Below the pieces are notes generated by a model. That model did no database searches. It was not told where the DNA came from and saw only the letters and a list, made by a program, of their open reading frames with translations. From contig JBKECE010000218.1 of assembly GCA_047974325.1 (NCBI GenBank), positions 1 to 19,043 of the forward strand: 19,043 bases of DNA, read 5' to 3'. Below, piece by piece: positions 8,838-16,753 of the stretch. Each line of letters begins with the position of its first letter. Position 1 is the first letter of the stretch. A program made the position numbers and the translations under genes. The stretch comes from QVMP01 sp047974325 (lineage in GTDB: Bacteria; Bacteroidota; Bacteroidia; Bacteroidales; Dysgonomonadaceae).

Positions 8838-8845
8838 TATATTTG
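8838..8845 (+). promoter_or_regulatory. Candidate -7 element before the HU/SPOR gene
   Basis: TATATTTG fits TAnnTTTG, but no TTTG is seen 18-21 bases upstream. If it is used, transcription would start almost at the ATG at 8850, giving a nearly leaderless mRNA. Confidence 0.35.
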
Positions 8846-8849
8846 TGAA

Positions 8850-9854
8850 ATGAAAAATCTTATTTCACATATCAATTTCTTAATTACAAAGCACAATTGT
8901 GTGATTGTACCGGATTTTGGCGGATTTGTCGTGAACAGGACAGCAGCATCTATCAACGAAGACGGAATTGTTGTTGCACCCAAAATTTCATTTGCTTTCA
9001 ATCAGGATTTGAAATACAACGATGGGCTGCTAGCCGAATCATATATGAATGACACAGGTGTTTCGTATGAAGAAGCATGTGAAACAATAACCGAGGTGGT
9101 AAAAAGATTAAATACAGCTTTAGCCGTAAAAAAAACAGTGAACTTCGGGCGAATAGGTGAATTGTCTATAAATGAAACAAATGGAGCCTTAATCTTCACT
9201 CCTAACAAAAACGTATTTTTTCATCCGTTAATATTTGGTTATTCAAATTTGCTTATAGAACCATTGGCTAAAATTACCGAAATAAAAGAAAAAATAGAAG
9301 AAAAGAAAAAACGGTTCGAGATAAAACGCTATTTAGGTGGTGCAGTGGCTGCTGCAGCTGCAATTTTTTTCTTTTTTGTGGCTTCCACCCCAATCACAGA
9401 AAATAATAGTACCGAAATTCAGAAATCAGGGTTTCTGACCAATATTACAAAAACAGTTCCAGCATCTTCGCCCGGAGTTTTACCTCAAGAGGCACTGAAT
9501 GAGGATGGAGTTGATATAAGCAAACTGCCAACAACAGCGACTTTAGATGAAATAAAAACGCCCGCTTCTGTAGAAACCGGAGCTAAACAAGCAGCAGAGC
9601 CAACGCCAACTGCCATAAAAAAACCGTTCTACATAATCGTAGCAGGCGAAATTGGGAAAAATGCAGTAGAAAGACGTTTGTCACAAATAAAGAACGACGG
9701 ATTAGCATCCGCAAGGACACTTGAATCACCCAGCAGAACACGTATATACGTTGCCTCTTTTGCATCAAGAGCAGAAGCTGAAACCTATCTGGTACAGTTC
9801 AAATCGAAGTATCCTAAATATGATGATGCTTGGGTGTATGCAAAAAACAGATAA
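8850..9854 (+). CDS. HU-CCDC81 and SPOR domain membrane protein
   Basis: A 334-residue protein typical of Bacteroidota. Residues 1-135 form the HU-CCDC81 region, with HNCVIVPDFGGFVVNR (15-30) and NFGRIGELSI (98-107) as its hallmarks. A basic linker precedes one membrane segment at about 161-180 (alanine-rich, then FFFF). A low-complexity stretch follows, and a C-terminal SPOR domain lies at about 258-333 (FYIIVAGEI to AWVYAKNR). SPOR domains bind denuded peptidoglycan glycan strands at division sites. By topology the HU part is in the cytoplasm and the SPOR part in the periplasm, so the protein might link DNA or cytoplasmic partners to septal wall; that is inference. The start is fixed by the conserved N-terminus. 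A terminator follows 34 bases after the stop codon. Confidence 0.88.
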   Translation: MKNLISHINFLITKHNCVIVPDFGGFVVNRTAASINEDGIVVAPKISFAFNQDLKYNDGLLAESYMNDTGVSYEEACETITEVVKRLNTALAVKKTVNFGRIGELSINETNGALIFTPNKNVFFHPLIFGYSNLLIEPLAKITEIKEKIEEKKKRFEIKRYLGGAVAAAAAIFFFFVASTPITENNSTEIQKSGFLTNITKTVPASSPGVLPQEALNEDGVDISKLPTTATLDEIKTPASVETGAKQAAEPTPTAIKKPFYIIVAGEIGKNAVERRLSQIKNDGLASARTLESPSRTRIYVASFASRAEAETYLVQFKSKYPKYDDAWVYAKNR

Positions 9855-9888
9855 AAAACGAAATCGCTTAATTGCTTAATAGAGAATT

Positions 9889-9925
9889 CAGATTGTTCAA
9901 AAATGATGGACAATCTGTTTTTTTT
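9889..9925 (+). terminator. Rho-independent terminator of the HU/SPOR gene
   Basis: CAGATTGT (9889-9896) pairs with ACAATCTG (9910-9917), extended by a T-G wobble and a C-G pair, with a 9-base loop. Eight T residues follow at 9918-9925. The last T belongs to the stop codon of the opposing gene. On the minus strand no T-run follows, so it acts on plus-strand transcripts only. Confidence 0.88.
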
Positions 9926-10374
9926 CAGAGTGTTTGATAATTTGGAATCTCCGCTAAGTAGTCATACGATTGTGTTTCATAATTCATTTTACAGCAATAA
10001 TGTTCCAGACCATTTGACACAATGAGGTACTGGACTTTCAATACAATATTGTAACGAACAATCTGATCAAATACACTCTGCGTAATTTTTACATCCGGCG
10101 ACTTATATTCTATTATTACAAGGGGAATAATATCGGCATTATAGACAACCGAATCACAACGTTTCTTTTGCCTATTCAACTCTATTTGTATCTCATTTGC
10201 GATTAGAACTTCCGGATATGATTTATATTCAATCAGATAATTTATAAAATGCTGCCTCACCCATTCTTCAGGAGTCAGAGCCACATATTTTTTGCGCAAG
10301 CGATCCCAGATCAAAGGTCTTTTACCGACAATCTTAGTCTTAATATCATAATCAGGAAGATTCAACTCGAACAT
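9925..10374 (-). CDS. Solitary HSDR_N (type I restriction R-subunit N-terminal-like) domain protein
   Basis: A 149-residue protein that is one compact domain related to the N-terminal nuclease domain of type I restriction HsdR subunits (HSDR_N_2 type). PD-(D/E)xK-like residues are visible: D74 in RCDSVVY, then E89 and K91 in VIIEYKSP. Q104 in FDQIVRYN matches the helix that usually follows. No helicase, HsdM or HsdS gene is nearby, so it is not part of a restriction operon in this window. From memory, such lone domains are widespread in Bacteroidota beside housekeeping genes, and their role is not known to me. It is divergent from amn. Its stop codon sits in the T-run of the opposing terminator and it has no terminator of its own that I can see. 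Confidence 0.83.
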   Translation of the reverse strand: MFELNLPDYDIKTKIVGKRPLIWDRLRKKYVALTPEEWVRQHFINYLIEYKSYPEVLIANEIQIELNRQKKRCDSVVYNADIIPLVIIEYKSPDVKITQSVFDQIVRYNIVLKVQYLIVSNGLEHYCCKMNYETQSYDYLAEIPNYQTL

Positions 10375-10380
10375 TTTTGC

Positions 10381-10388
10381 TATCTTTG
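10381..10388 (+). promoter_or_regulatory. Candidate -7 element for amn-holA
   Basis: TATCTTTG matches TAnnTTTG exactly on the plus strand. No good -33 TTTG is present 18-21 bases upstream. Transcription from here would start near 10393, giving an amn leader of about 78 bases that contains the inverted repeat at 10411-10438. Confidence 0.45.
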
Positions 10389-10410
10389 CTAATTAATTTT
10401 TTGTAAAACG

Positions 10411-10438
10411 ATTGTAACCTCGTCTTCTTTGTTACAAT
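10411..10438. repeat. Inverted repeat in the HSDR_N/amn divergent region
   Basis: ATTGTAAC (10411-10418) and GTTACAAT (10431-10438) are perfect 8-base inverted repeats around a 12-base spacer. In RNA they would form a hairpin in the amn leader; as DNA they could be an operator for a dimeric regulator. No T-run follows, so it is not a terminator. Confidence 0.5.
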
Positions 10439-10470
10439 TATGCCATAATACATTTTAAAAGTACGAAATT

Positions 10471-11241
10471 ATGAAAACTAAACAAGAAATAGTCGAAAAT
10501 TGGCTACCAAGATACACAAAAAGACCTCTGGAAGAATTTACTGAATACATTTTATTGACAAATTTCAGCAAATATGTAGATATTTTTGCGGAACATTTCA
10601 ACGTCCCCATCGTAGGTTTGGATAGCAATATGCCCAATGCATCTGGCGGTGGCATCACCATTATAAATTTTGGTATGGGCAGCGCAAATGCAGCCACAGT
10701 GATGGATCTGCTAAGTGCCATTAAACCCAAAGCTGTTCTATTTTTAGGAAAATGTGGAGGTATTAAGAAGCACAATCAACTGGGCGATTATATTCTGCCT
10801 ATTGCGGCAATACGCGGCGAGGGAACATCGAACGACTATTTTCCACCAGAAGTACCATCATTGCCGGCTTTCAGCCTCTTACGTTCTTTGTCTTCCAACA
10901 TTCGTGATTTCAATCGTGACTATTGGACAGGAACAGTCTACACAACCAACCGCAGAGTTTGGGAGCATGACGAGGAATTTAAAGAATATCTGAGAAGTAT
11001 TCGTGCAATGGCCGTAGATATGGAAACAGCGACACTGTTCACCTGTGGATTTGCGAACCAAATACCAACAGGTGCACTATTGTTGGTTTCGGATCAACCG
11101 ATGATACCAGAGGGTGTGAAAACAGACAAAAGCGACCAAACCGTAACACAAAAATTCGTAGATGAACACGTAAAGATCGGGATCAAAGCTCTGACCACAC
11201 TCATCAACAATGGTTCTACGGTCAAACATCTGCGTTTCTAA
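10471..11241 (+). CDS. amn: AMP nucleosidase (short form)
   Basis: A 256-residue enzyme of the nucleoside phosphorylase (PNP_UDP_1) fold that hydrolyses AMP to adenine and ribose 5-phosphate in the cytoplasm, acting in purine balance. Visible motifs are FGMGSANA (67-74), GKCGG (93-97), GTSNDYFPPEVP (118-129), VDMETATLF (182-190) with the substrate-binding Met-Glu pair M184-E185, and SDQP (207-210) with the catalytic-type Asp D208. It is about half the length of E. coli Amn because it lacks that protein's N-terminal domain; this short form is usual in Bacteroidota. The start gives the conserved N-terminus MKTKQEIVENWLPRYT. holA follows after 21 bases, so the two are probably co-transcribed. 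Confidence 0.92.
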   Translation: MKTKQEIVENWLPRYTKRPLEEFTEYILLTNFSKYVDIFAEHFNVPIVGLDSNMPNASGGGITIINFGMGSANAATVMDLLSAIKPKAVLFLGKCGGIKKHNQLGDYILPIAAIRGEGTSNDYFPPEVPSLPAFSLLRSLSSNIRDFNRDYWTGTVYTTNRRVWEHDEEFKEYLRSIRAMAVDMETATLFTCGFANQIPTGALLLVSDQPMIPEGVKTDKSDQTVTQKFVDEHVKIGIKALTTLINNGSTVKHLRF

Positions 11242-11262
11242 AATAAACACGTTGTATCGATT

Positions 11263-12267
11263 ATGACTTTTGAGCAAATAAAATCAGATATTCAAAACCG
11301 AAAATTCAGTCCTGTCTATTTATTGATGGGAGAAGAACCTTATTACATTGATGAACTGACCGATTTGCTGCTGAACACTGCCATACCTGAGGAAGAACGC
11401 GACTTCAACCAAACCATCTTATATGGCATGGAAACGGACGTGCCATCCATTATTACGCTAAGTCGCAGTTTTCCGATGATGTCGGATTTCCAACTTGTAA
11501 TTGTAAAAGAGGCTCAAGGGTTAAAAAAAATAGAAGATCTGGATATATATGCAAAAAATCCACTGCAATCGACTATTTTGGTACTCAACCTGAAAGGTTC
11601 TACACTCGACAAAAGGAAAAAACTTTATGCAGAAATAGAAAAGCGTGGAGTCGTATTTGAATCTAAGAAAATACCGGAATATAAGATTCCGGCTTTCATA
11701 CAATCTTATTTTACTTTGCGCAAAATCGGTATTGATCAGAAATCGGCACAGATGCTAACCGATTTTATCGGTAATGATTTAAGCCGTTTGGTCAATGAGT
11801 TAAACAAATTATTGTTATCATTACCCACAAACGAAAAAAGGATAACAGATGACCTGATTGAACGAAACATCGGCATCAGTAAAGATTTTAATAATTTTGA
11901 ACTTTTAAAAGCCGTTATAGAAAAGAACACATTCAAAGCCAATCAGATCGCCGACTATTTTGAGAAAAATCCAAAGAACAACCCTCTTATTGTGACTCTG
12001 GTGGTGCTATTTAATTTTTTCAGCAACTTGATGATCTGTTATTGGGCAAAAGACAAATCCGAAACCGGAATTGCCAATGAACTCGGATTTAGGAACCCAT
12101 ATCAGGCAAAAGATTATGTCTCCGCTCTTCGCAACTATAATGCGTTTAAATGTATGAACATTATAGAACTATTACGCACCTATGATGCAAAGTGCAAGGG
12201 AGTGAGCAATGTTTCAGTACGTGACGGTGAACTACTCAAAGAACTACTCTATAAGATGATGCATTAA
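11263..12267 (+). CDS. holA: DNA polymerase III delta subunit
   Basis: A 334-residue clamp-loader subunit that opens the beta sliding clamp and helps load it on DNA. The N-terminus SPVYLLMGEEPYYIDEL matches the degenerate nucleotide-binding region of HolA proteins, which do not hydrolyse ATP. The middle shows the family stretch DFIGNDLSRLVNELNKL (about 167-183). The C-terminal helical collar domain contains NELGFRNPYQAKDY. Length fits the family. It lies 21 bases downstream of amn. Its stop codon is only 7 bases from the stop of the convergent DUF3857 gene, and no terminator lies between them. Confidence 0.93.
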   Translation: MTFEQIKSDIQNRKFSPVYLLMGEEPYYIDELTDLLLNTAIPEEERDFNQTILYGMETDVPSIITLSRSFPMMSDFQLVIVKEAQGLKKIEDLDIYAKNPLQSTILVLNLKGSTLDKRKKLYAEIEKRGVVFESKKIPEYKIPAFIQSYFTLRKIGIDQKSAQMLTDFIGNDLSRLVNELNKLLLSLPTNEKRITDDLIERNIGISKDFNNFELLKAVIEKNTFKANQIADYFEKNPKNNPLIVTLVVLFNFFSNLMICYWAKDKSETGIANELGFRNPYQAKDYVSALRNYNAFKCMNIIELLRTYDAKCKGVSNVSVRDGELLKELLYKMMH

Positions 12268-12274
12268 GCACGTT

Positions 12275-14194
12275 TTAAATACTTTTCAATACTAATTTCT
12301 TCTTTGCAGCAGTTGATATCTGAGAAAAGAAATCTTTTATCTCATTGTATTTATCCTTGCTATATTTTCCAGTGAAAACATCTATTTCTTGAACATAAGT
12401 AATCTTATTCCCGTCCACTTTAATTTGTGTACTCAGTTTTCCAAACGGAGTTTCCAATAAAATATCTTTTGGCAAAGATTCCGGTGCATAATTTTCAGGG
12501 ATGATATACTCTATAGTGTCAATTTCCGAATAACCTTCCTGTATCTGAATATCGAGCTTGCGTGTGGCTGCAGAAAAAACACCGGAGTTCAGCTTTGCCA
12601 ATGGACAAATTGGTATGAACAGCCTGTTTCCTGTTTTATTTGCAAAATCAGGAGCCTCAATGCTCACTTTCATGCTACCTGATGGCATCGCACTTTTATT
12701 TTCAGATGTAACAATATTTCCATATAATACTTTAGGTAATTTCAGGTTGCTGTCCAAATATTTAATCTGGACATCCCTGTCATTCGTGCTAAAGAAATAG
12801 CTATTATTATCATATCTGAACAAATAGTCCGTAAAAGTACATTCTGCTTTTGCACTACCATCCTCACCAATTTTGACGATCAGATTAGACACACTTTTGT
12901 TTTCCTTATCCGGATATGAAGGCAATCTACACAATTTGCCACCTTCGTCCGAAATGACAAGTGCATCATGACCCGAGATATTATCATGAACGAAACCAAA
13001 CGGAGTTGTACTTGAAGTACATTCAAGCCAAATACTATCATTTTTTTGAGGAACAAATAATATCGCATGATTTGTTTGACTCACATTGGCAAAATCAGGA
13101 TAAAGCAAATAATCACTTTTTCCACTTTTGATTTCGCAATAATAAGACGTTATGCCAATACTTTTAAGCATTGCCAGCATATAATTTGAAAGAGCCTTAC
13201 AATCACCAAATTTTGTTTTATATACCTTGTCGGCTGGAATTGGCTGAAAACCACCTATCCCAAGTTGAATGCTCACATAACGGGTATTTTTTTGCAAATA
13301 TTCGTATAAAATTTTTATTTTCTCCGTATCGTTTTTGGCATTTTTCGTCATATCGACTATCTGAGCTACGAACTCAGGGCTGAGTTTATCATTGTCTTTC
13401 AGAAGCCCATTCACCCATAAACCATAGTTCTTCCATGTATCCATATTTCCACAATGCGAATCGTAACAGAAATCGGATAACCCGAACATGACTGATGGTA
13501 TAAAATCCGACACAAAAGGAGCATATGGTTCACTTGGTATGCTTTTCAGATTTTTAAGAGAAATAGAATATACGTTATTACTACCAACCTGTGATTCAGT
13601 TATTGGAATATTGCCATCGTTCTTGATGCGAATTTTCAAGGAAGAAGGCACGGCTAACTGAAAGGTTGCATTTTCTACTGACTCATAATAAGCGGAATAA
13701 GGTCTAAAAACAGGATAGGATAAAATCCCATTTTTCATTTTCACCTCGTATGTATATTCAACCGTGAATGGATAAGTCGGATATTTACATTCATACGATG
13801 CTGTATAATCATCCGTAGAGAATGTGTAGCCATCAAGATTCATCGTAGAGATAGATAAATCACTTTTTTTGATTTTTTTTACGACTTTCCCCATTGCATC
13901 AGATATTGTCCCAGAGAAACTGCTCAAATCATGGAATTTATCTCCTGAAAGAGAAAAATTTGCGCTGTTGTCGGCTCTTCGGTCTAGGATAGTCACAATT
14001 TTAGTTATTTTGTATGTCGCATCCGTCATGCTTGTTTGTGTGCAGACTATATCATAGCTTCGAATCACCGAAAATGCGCTTTCTTTGAGACTATCCGGAA
14101 TTAAAAACGCAGGATAGTCAACTGCTGCAAAAGCAGAAGATATTGTCGATATGAAAATATTAATACATACCAATAACTTATAAGCCTGTTTCAT
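12275..14194 (-). CDS. Secreted DUF3857 / transglutaminase-like protein, catalytic Cys and His present
   Basis: A 639-residue exported protein. Residues 1-23 look like a signal peptide ending AFA. A DUF3857 beta-sandwich region spans about 45-230. A transglutaminase-like fold spans about 265-400 with C332 in FGDCKALSNYM, H376 in TNHAILF and E391 in WLECTSSTTPFG at the acid position. A C-terminal beta-rich region follows (about 420-635). Bacterial transglutaminase-like domains can be proteases or amide-bond transferases; the substrate here is unknown. It follows its paralogue after 20 bases, so they are very likely one operon and may form a pair. Fold and catalytic residues are seen; function is not established. 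Confidence 0.85.
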   Translation of the reverse strand: MKQAYKLLVCINIFISTISSAFAAVDYPAFLIPDSLKESAFSVIRSYDIVCTQTSMTDATYKITKIVTILDRRADNSANFSLSGDKFHDLSSFSGTISDAMGKVVKKIKKSDLSISTMNLDGYTFSTDDYTASYECKYPTYPFTVEYTYEVKMKNGILSYPVFRPYSAYYESVENATFQLAVPSSLKIRIKNDGNIPITESQVGSNNVYSISLKNLKSIPSEPYAPFVSDFIPSVMFGLSDFCYDSHCGNMDTWKNYGLWVNGLLKDNDKLSPEFVAQIVDMTKNAKNDTEKIKILYEYLQKNTRYVSIQLGIGGFQPIPADKVYKTKFGDCKALSNYMLAMLKSIGITSYYCEIKSGKSDYLLYPDFANVSQTNHAILFVPQKNDSIWLECTSSTTPFGFVHDNISGHDALVISDEGGKLCRLPSYPDKENKSVSNLIVKIGEDGSAKAECTFTDYLFRYDNNSYFFSTNDRDVQIKYLDSNLKLPKVLYGNIVTSENKSAMPSGSMKVSIEAPDFANKTGNRLFIPICPLAKLNSGVFSAATRKLDIQIQEGYSEIDTIEYIIPENYAPESLPKDILLETPFGKLSTQIKVDGNKITYVQEIDVFTGKYSKDKYNEIKDFFSQISTAAKKKLVLKSI

Positions 14195-14214
14195 ATTTCT
14201 TCTTATAACATTGT

Positions 14215-16209
14215 TTATTGCGCAACAGCTGCTGCTTTCTTTAATACAATTTGTTCCGAATTTTTCGCTACAACTTTTGTAAAAAAGTCTCTCAGATCTT
14301 CATATTCTGTGGGTAAAAAAAGCAACCGTTTCAATTGAAATTGATATTGCAATTTTATTTGATTGTCTGCTTGTAAGATACGATATTGCAAAGAAATATC
14401 ATTTTTCTCTCCAAACACAAATCTTTCGGACTTTGGAAGTGCATCCACAACATATCCTTCCGGAATATCAATATTTACAAGTTGGACATAGTTTTCTATA
14501 TAATCAAAATTGACAGGATATATCCTCGTTTCTTTCTTAAATGGATTTTCACTGATATGTTTTTCAATCATCGGTGACAAATAAAGATATTCATCGCCCA
14601 GTGCAAAATCAGTTTTGCTCTTATAACTCATCTTCAATGATTGTGCAGGATCTTCTATTCCAGTTATATTGAAATCGCCAATATCACTTGAGGTTTCTGC
14701 AGCAAGTTTTTCCAGATATTCGGTCTGATCTTTATATGAAAAATATCTAGAGCGAAAATCGTAAGCAGAATTACCTTTAGATGAGTATGCAATATCTTTG
14801 ATTAGTTGGCTATCTGCAAACGAATATTGTCCGCTGATCATTTCATTTCCGGTAGACAGTGGAGTAAGATCAACCCAATCACATCGGTTTTCTATCATCT
14901 TGCGAGCCTCTGTTACAATACATTTTTCAGGAAGAACGTTCCAATCGCCAAAGCGTGATGAGGCATCTGTATAATAATAAATTGTATCTATGAGTATTCC
15001 CGTAATGGTATTGTTAAATGATTCGACTGAGGGATGGGTTAGCGGCAATTTTCCATTACTGCGTGTACTGAGGATAACGGGAAAGGCATTGAACCCTCCG
15101 GCTTTCAGAGCATTGATGAGTAAGAAATTAATATCAGCACTACTACCCACTCCTGTATTAAGCGCTTTTTTAAGATCATCGGGATACATCCGGTTTCTAT
15201 CATTCCATTTAACTTTGCTTTTGATCATGCTTTGAATATCCCTTGCACGTTCTATTGTGATAGCTGCCGGTTTGATTTGATCTTTGAACAATCCTTCTTT
15301 TTTCAGATTATTGCCAAAATATTCATTTTCAAATAGCCTCTTGTCTATCTCAGACCAAGAGGTTGTATAATATTTTATTGTGCTATAAGGGTATTGGATG
15401 CTTTGAAGTTCAAAGGTAACCTTCGATCTGTAATCTTCCGTTGTCCACATATATGGCTCCTGTTTCAAAGCTGAAATATTTTCACCCTTAAAAACATATT
15501 TCGCGACACTGCATCTCAGTGTAGATGTTTGTCTTCTGCCATTATCATCACGATAAGATAGTTGAATTGTTTCATTTTCGTCAGACTTGTCTCCAACAAT
15601 GTGCTCATACCCTTTAGTAGTTACATTAAATCTATAATATTCAGGTATTCTGATTTCATAAAAAGTATAGGCTGTGGGCACTGAATTTTGGAAGTCAAAA
15701 TCACGTAGATGAGTATAAAAGTCAGACACCAGAGTGTATTTAAATTCTATCACGGAACCGACTTTTGCTGCAGGCATTGTAAACTTTTTCAATTTCAAGT
15801 TATTATCCTGATTTTCTTCGGTAATAAACTCTTTGCTCAGTTTGGTTTTGATTATCTTTCCATCTTCCAGATTATAAGTAGTGCCATTCAACCCATTTAT
15901 TTGTTCTTTATTGCTGTTATTGAATTCATAAAACAAAATACTCTGATTGCAGAGATCAAGACCTTCAGATTTCAATATTTTTATTTTAACTTCTATCGTC
16001 TGTTCAAACTGAAAATCTTCTGTCAAAGCGCTAAATTTAAAACGAGTCTCGCCTTTTTTTAGTAAAATAACAGCCGAAGCTGTCGTATCCGGAGCGTAAC
16101 TTGTCATCGTCATTTCATCCATCGTCACATTTCCGTATTTACTTTGAGAGAAGCAGTTTAGCGCAGCAACACAAATTGAAAATGCCAATATTAATCTGAG
16201 TCGTTTCAT
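14215..16209 (-). CDS. Secreted DUF3857 / pseudo-transglutaminase protein
   Basis: A 664-residue exported protein with a signal peptide of about 22 residues (hydrophobic 5-18, then NCFSQ). A DUF3857 region spans about 45-250 and a transglutaminase-like domain about 310-425. The catalytic positions are changed. GVGSSADIN (353-361) stands where GDC is expected, so Cys becomes S357. FNNTI (398-402) replaces the usual FNHxI, so His becomes N400. D415 in YYTDASSRFG is kept. A C-terminal beta-rich domain follows. It should therefore be enzymatically inactive while keeping the fold, perhaps as a binding or scaffold partner of the downstream paralogue. This GSSAD form recurs in Bacteroidota to my knowledge. 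Confidence 0.85.
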   Translation of the reverse strand: MKRLRLILAFSICVAALNCFSQSKYGNVTMDEMTMTSYAPDTTASAVILLKKGETRFKFSALTEDFQFEQTIEVKIKILKSEGLDLCNQSILFYEFNNSNKEQINGLNGTTYNLEDGKIIKTKLSKEFITEENQDNNLKLKKFTMPAAKVGSVIEFKYTLVSDFYTHLRDFDFQNSVPTAYTFYEIRIPEYYRFNVTTKGYEHIVGDKSDENETIQLSYRDDNGRRQTSTLRCSVAKYVFKGENISALKQEPYMWTTEDYRSKVTFELQSIQYPYSTIKYYTTSWSEIDKRLFENEYFGNNLKKEGLFKDQIKPAAITIERARDIQSMIKSKVKWNDRNRMYPDDLKKALNTGVGSSADINFLLINALKAGGFNAFPVILSTRSNGKLPLTHPSVESFNNTITGILIDTIYYYTDASSRFGDWNVLPEKCIVTEARKMIENRCDWVDLTPLSTGNEMISGQYSFADSQLIKDIAYSSKGNSAYDFRSRYFSYKDQTEYLEKLAAETSSDIGDFNITGIEDPAQSLKMSYKSKTDFALGDEYLYLSPMIEKHISENPFKKETRIYPVNFDYIENYVQLVNIDIPEGYVVDALPKSERFVFGEKNDISLQYRILQADNQIKLQYQFQLKRLLFLPTEYEDLRDFFTKVVAKNSEQIVLKKAAAVAQ

Positions 16210-16237
16210 GTCTTTTATTTAAAATTGTTTTTATTTG

Positions 16238-16267
16238 TAAATATAATGAAATTTTAAATAATACAAA
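16238..16267 (-). promoter_or_regulatory. Candidate promoter for the DUF3857 pair
   Basis: On the minus strand TATATTTA (16245 to 16238) is one base off TAnnTTTG, and TTTG (16267 to 16264) lies 18 bases upstream. It sits directly after the greA-HIT terminator. The start would fall about 20 bases before the ATG at 16209. Confidence 0.45.
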
Positions 16268-16275
16268 TTTTTATG

Positions 16276-16311
16276 AAAATAAAAAGAGGAGCATTTTCAA
16301 ATACTCCTCTT
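16276..16311 (-). terminator. Rho-independent terminator of the greA-HIT operon
   Basis: Read on the minus strand, AAGAGGAG (16311 to 16304) pairs with CTCCTCTT (16291 to 16284) around a 12-base loop. The sequence then continues TTTATTTT (16283 to 16276). It lies 28 bases after the HIT stop codon. On the plus strand no T-run follows the stem. Confidence 0.88.
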
Positions 16312-16338
16312 CTACGATTATCTTCTCAACACAAAGTT

Positions 16339-16731
16339 TTAAATATTTTCTTTTATTTTATTACATATAGAAATAAATTCATCTTCACTTAATTTTAACT
16401 TAGGATTAGATAAATTCATATCAGATTCCTTACTGATTGGGATGAGGTGGATATGTGCATGTGGTACTTCCATACCCAATACCATAATGCCAATACGTTT
16501 ACATTGAACTGACTTTTCAATCGCTTTTGCTATTTTTTTTGAAAAAAGCATCATGCCAGACAATATCTCACCATCCAAGTCAAAGATATAATCAATCTCC
16601 TGTTTAGGAATTACCAATACATGCCCTTTAGTCATCGGATTAATGTCTAGAAAAGCAAAAAAATTATCGTCCTCCGCAATTTTATAAGAAGGTATTTCTC
16701 CTGCTACGATTCTGCTGAAAATACTTGCCAT
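16339..16731 (-). CDS. HIT family (Hint-like) nucleotide-binding protein
   Basis: A 130-residue cytoplasmic protein of the histidine triad family. These are dimeric hydrolases or transferases of nucleoside phosphoramidates and related nucleotides. The N-terminus ASIFSRIVAGEIPS and the stretch DINPMTKGHVLVIPK (29-43) are typical of Hint-like proteins. The triad is H91-A-H93-I-H95 in VPHAHIHLIP, with H93 the expected nucleophile. Length is normal. It lies 22 bases downstream of greA and is followed by a strong terminator, so it is the last gene of a two-gene operon. The physiological substrate is unknown. Confidence 0.93.
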   Translation of the reverse strand: MASIFSRIVAGEIPSYKIAEDDNFFAFLDINPMTKGHVLVIPKQEIDYIFDLDGEILSGMMLFSKKIAKAIEKSVQCKRIGIMVLGMEVPHAHIHLIPISKESDMNLSNPKLKLSEDEFISICNKIKENI

Positions 16732-16753
16732 TATCTTTCCCTATATACTGATT

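Noticed and set aside
9925..10374. Remnant of a type I restriction-modification operon
   Set aside because: The frame is intact and ends cleanly after one domain. No broken helicase, HsdM or HsdS sequence lies on either side, so a free-standing gene fits better than a pseudogene.
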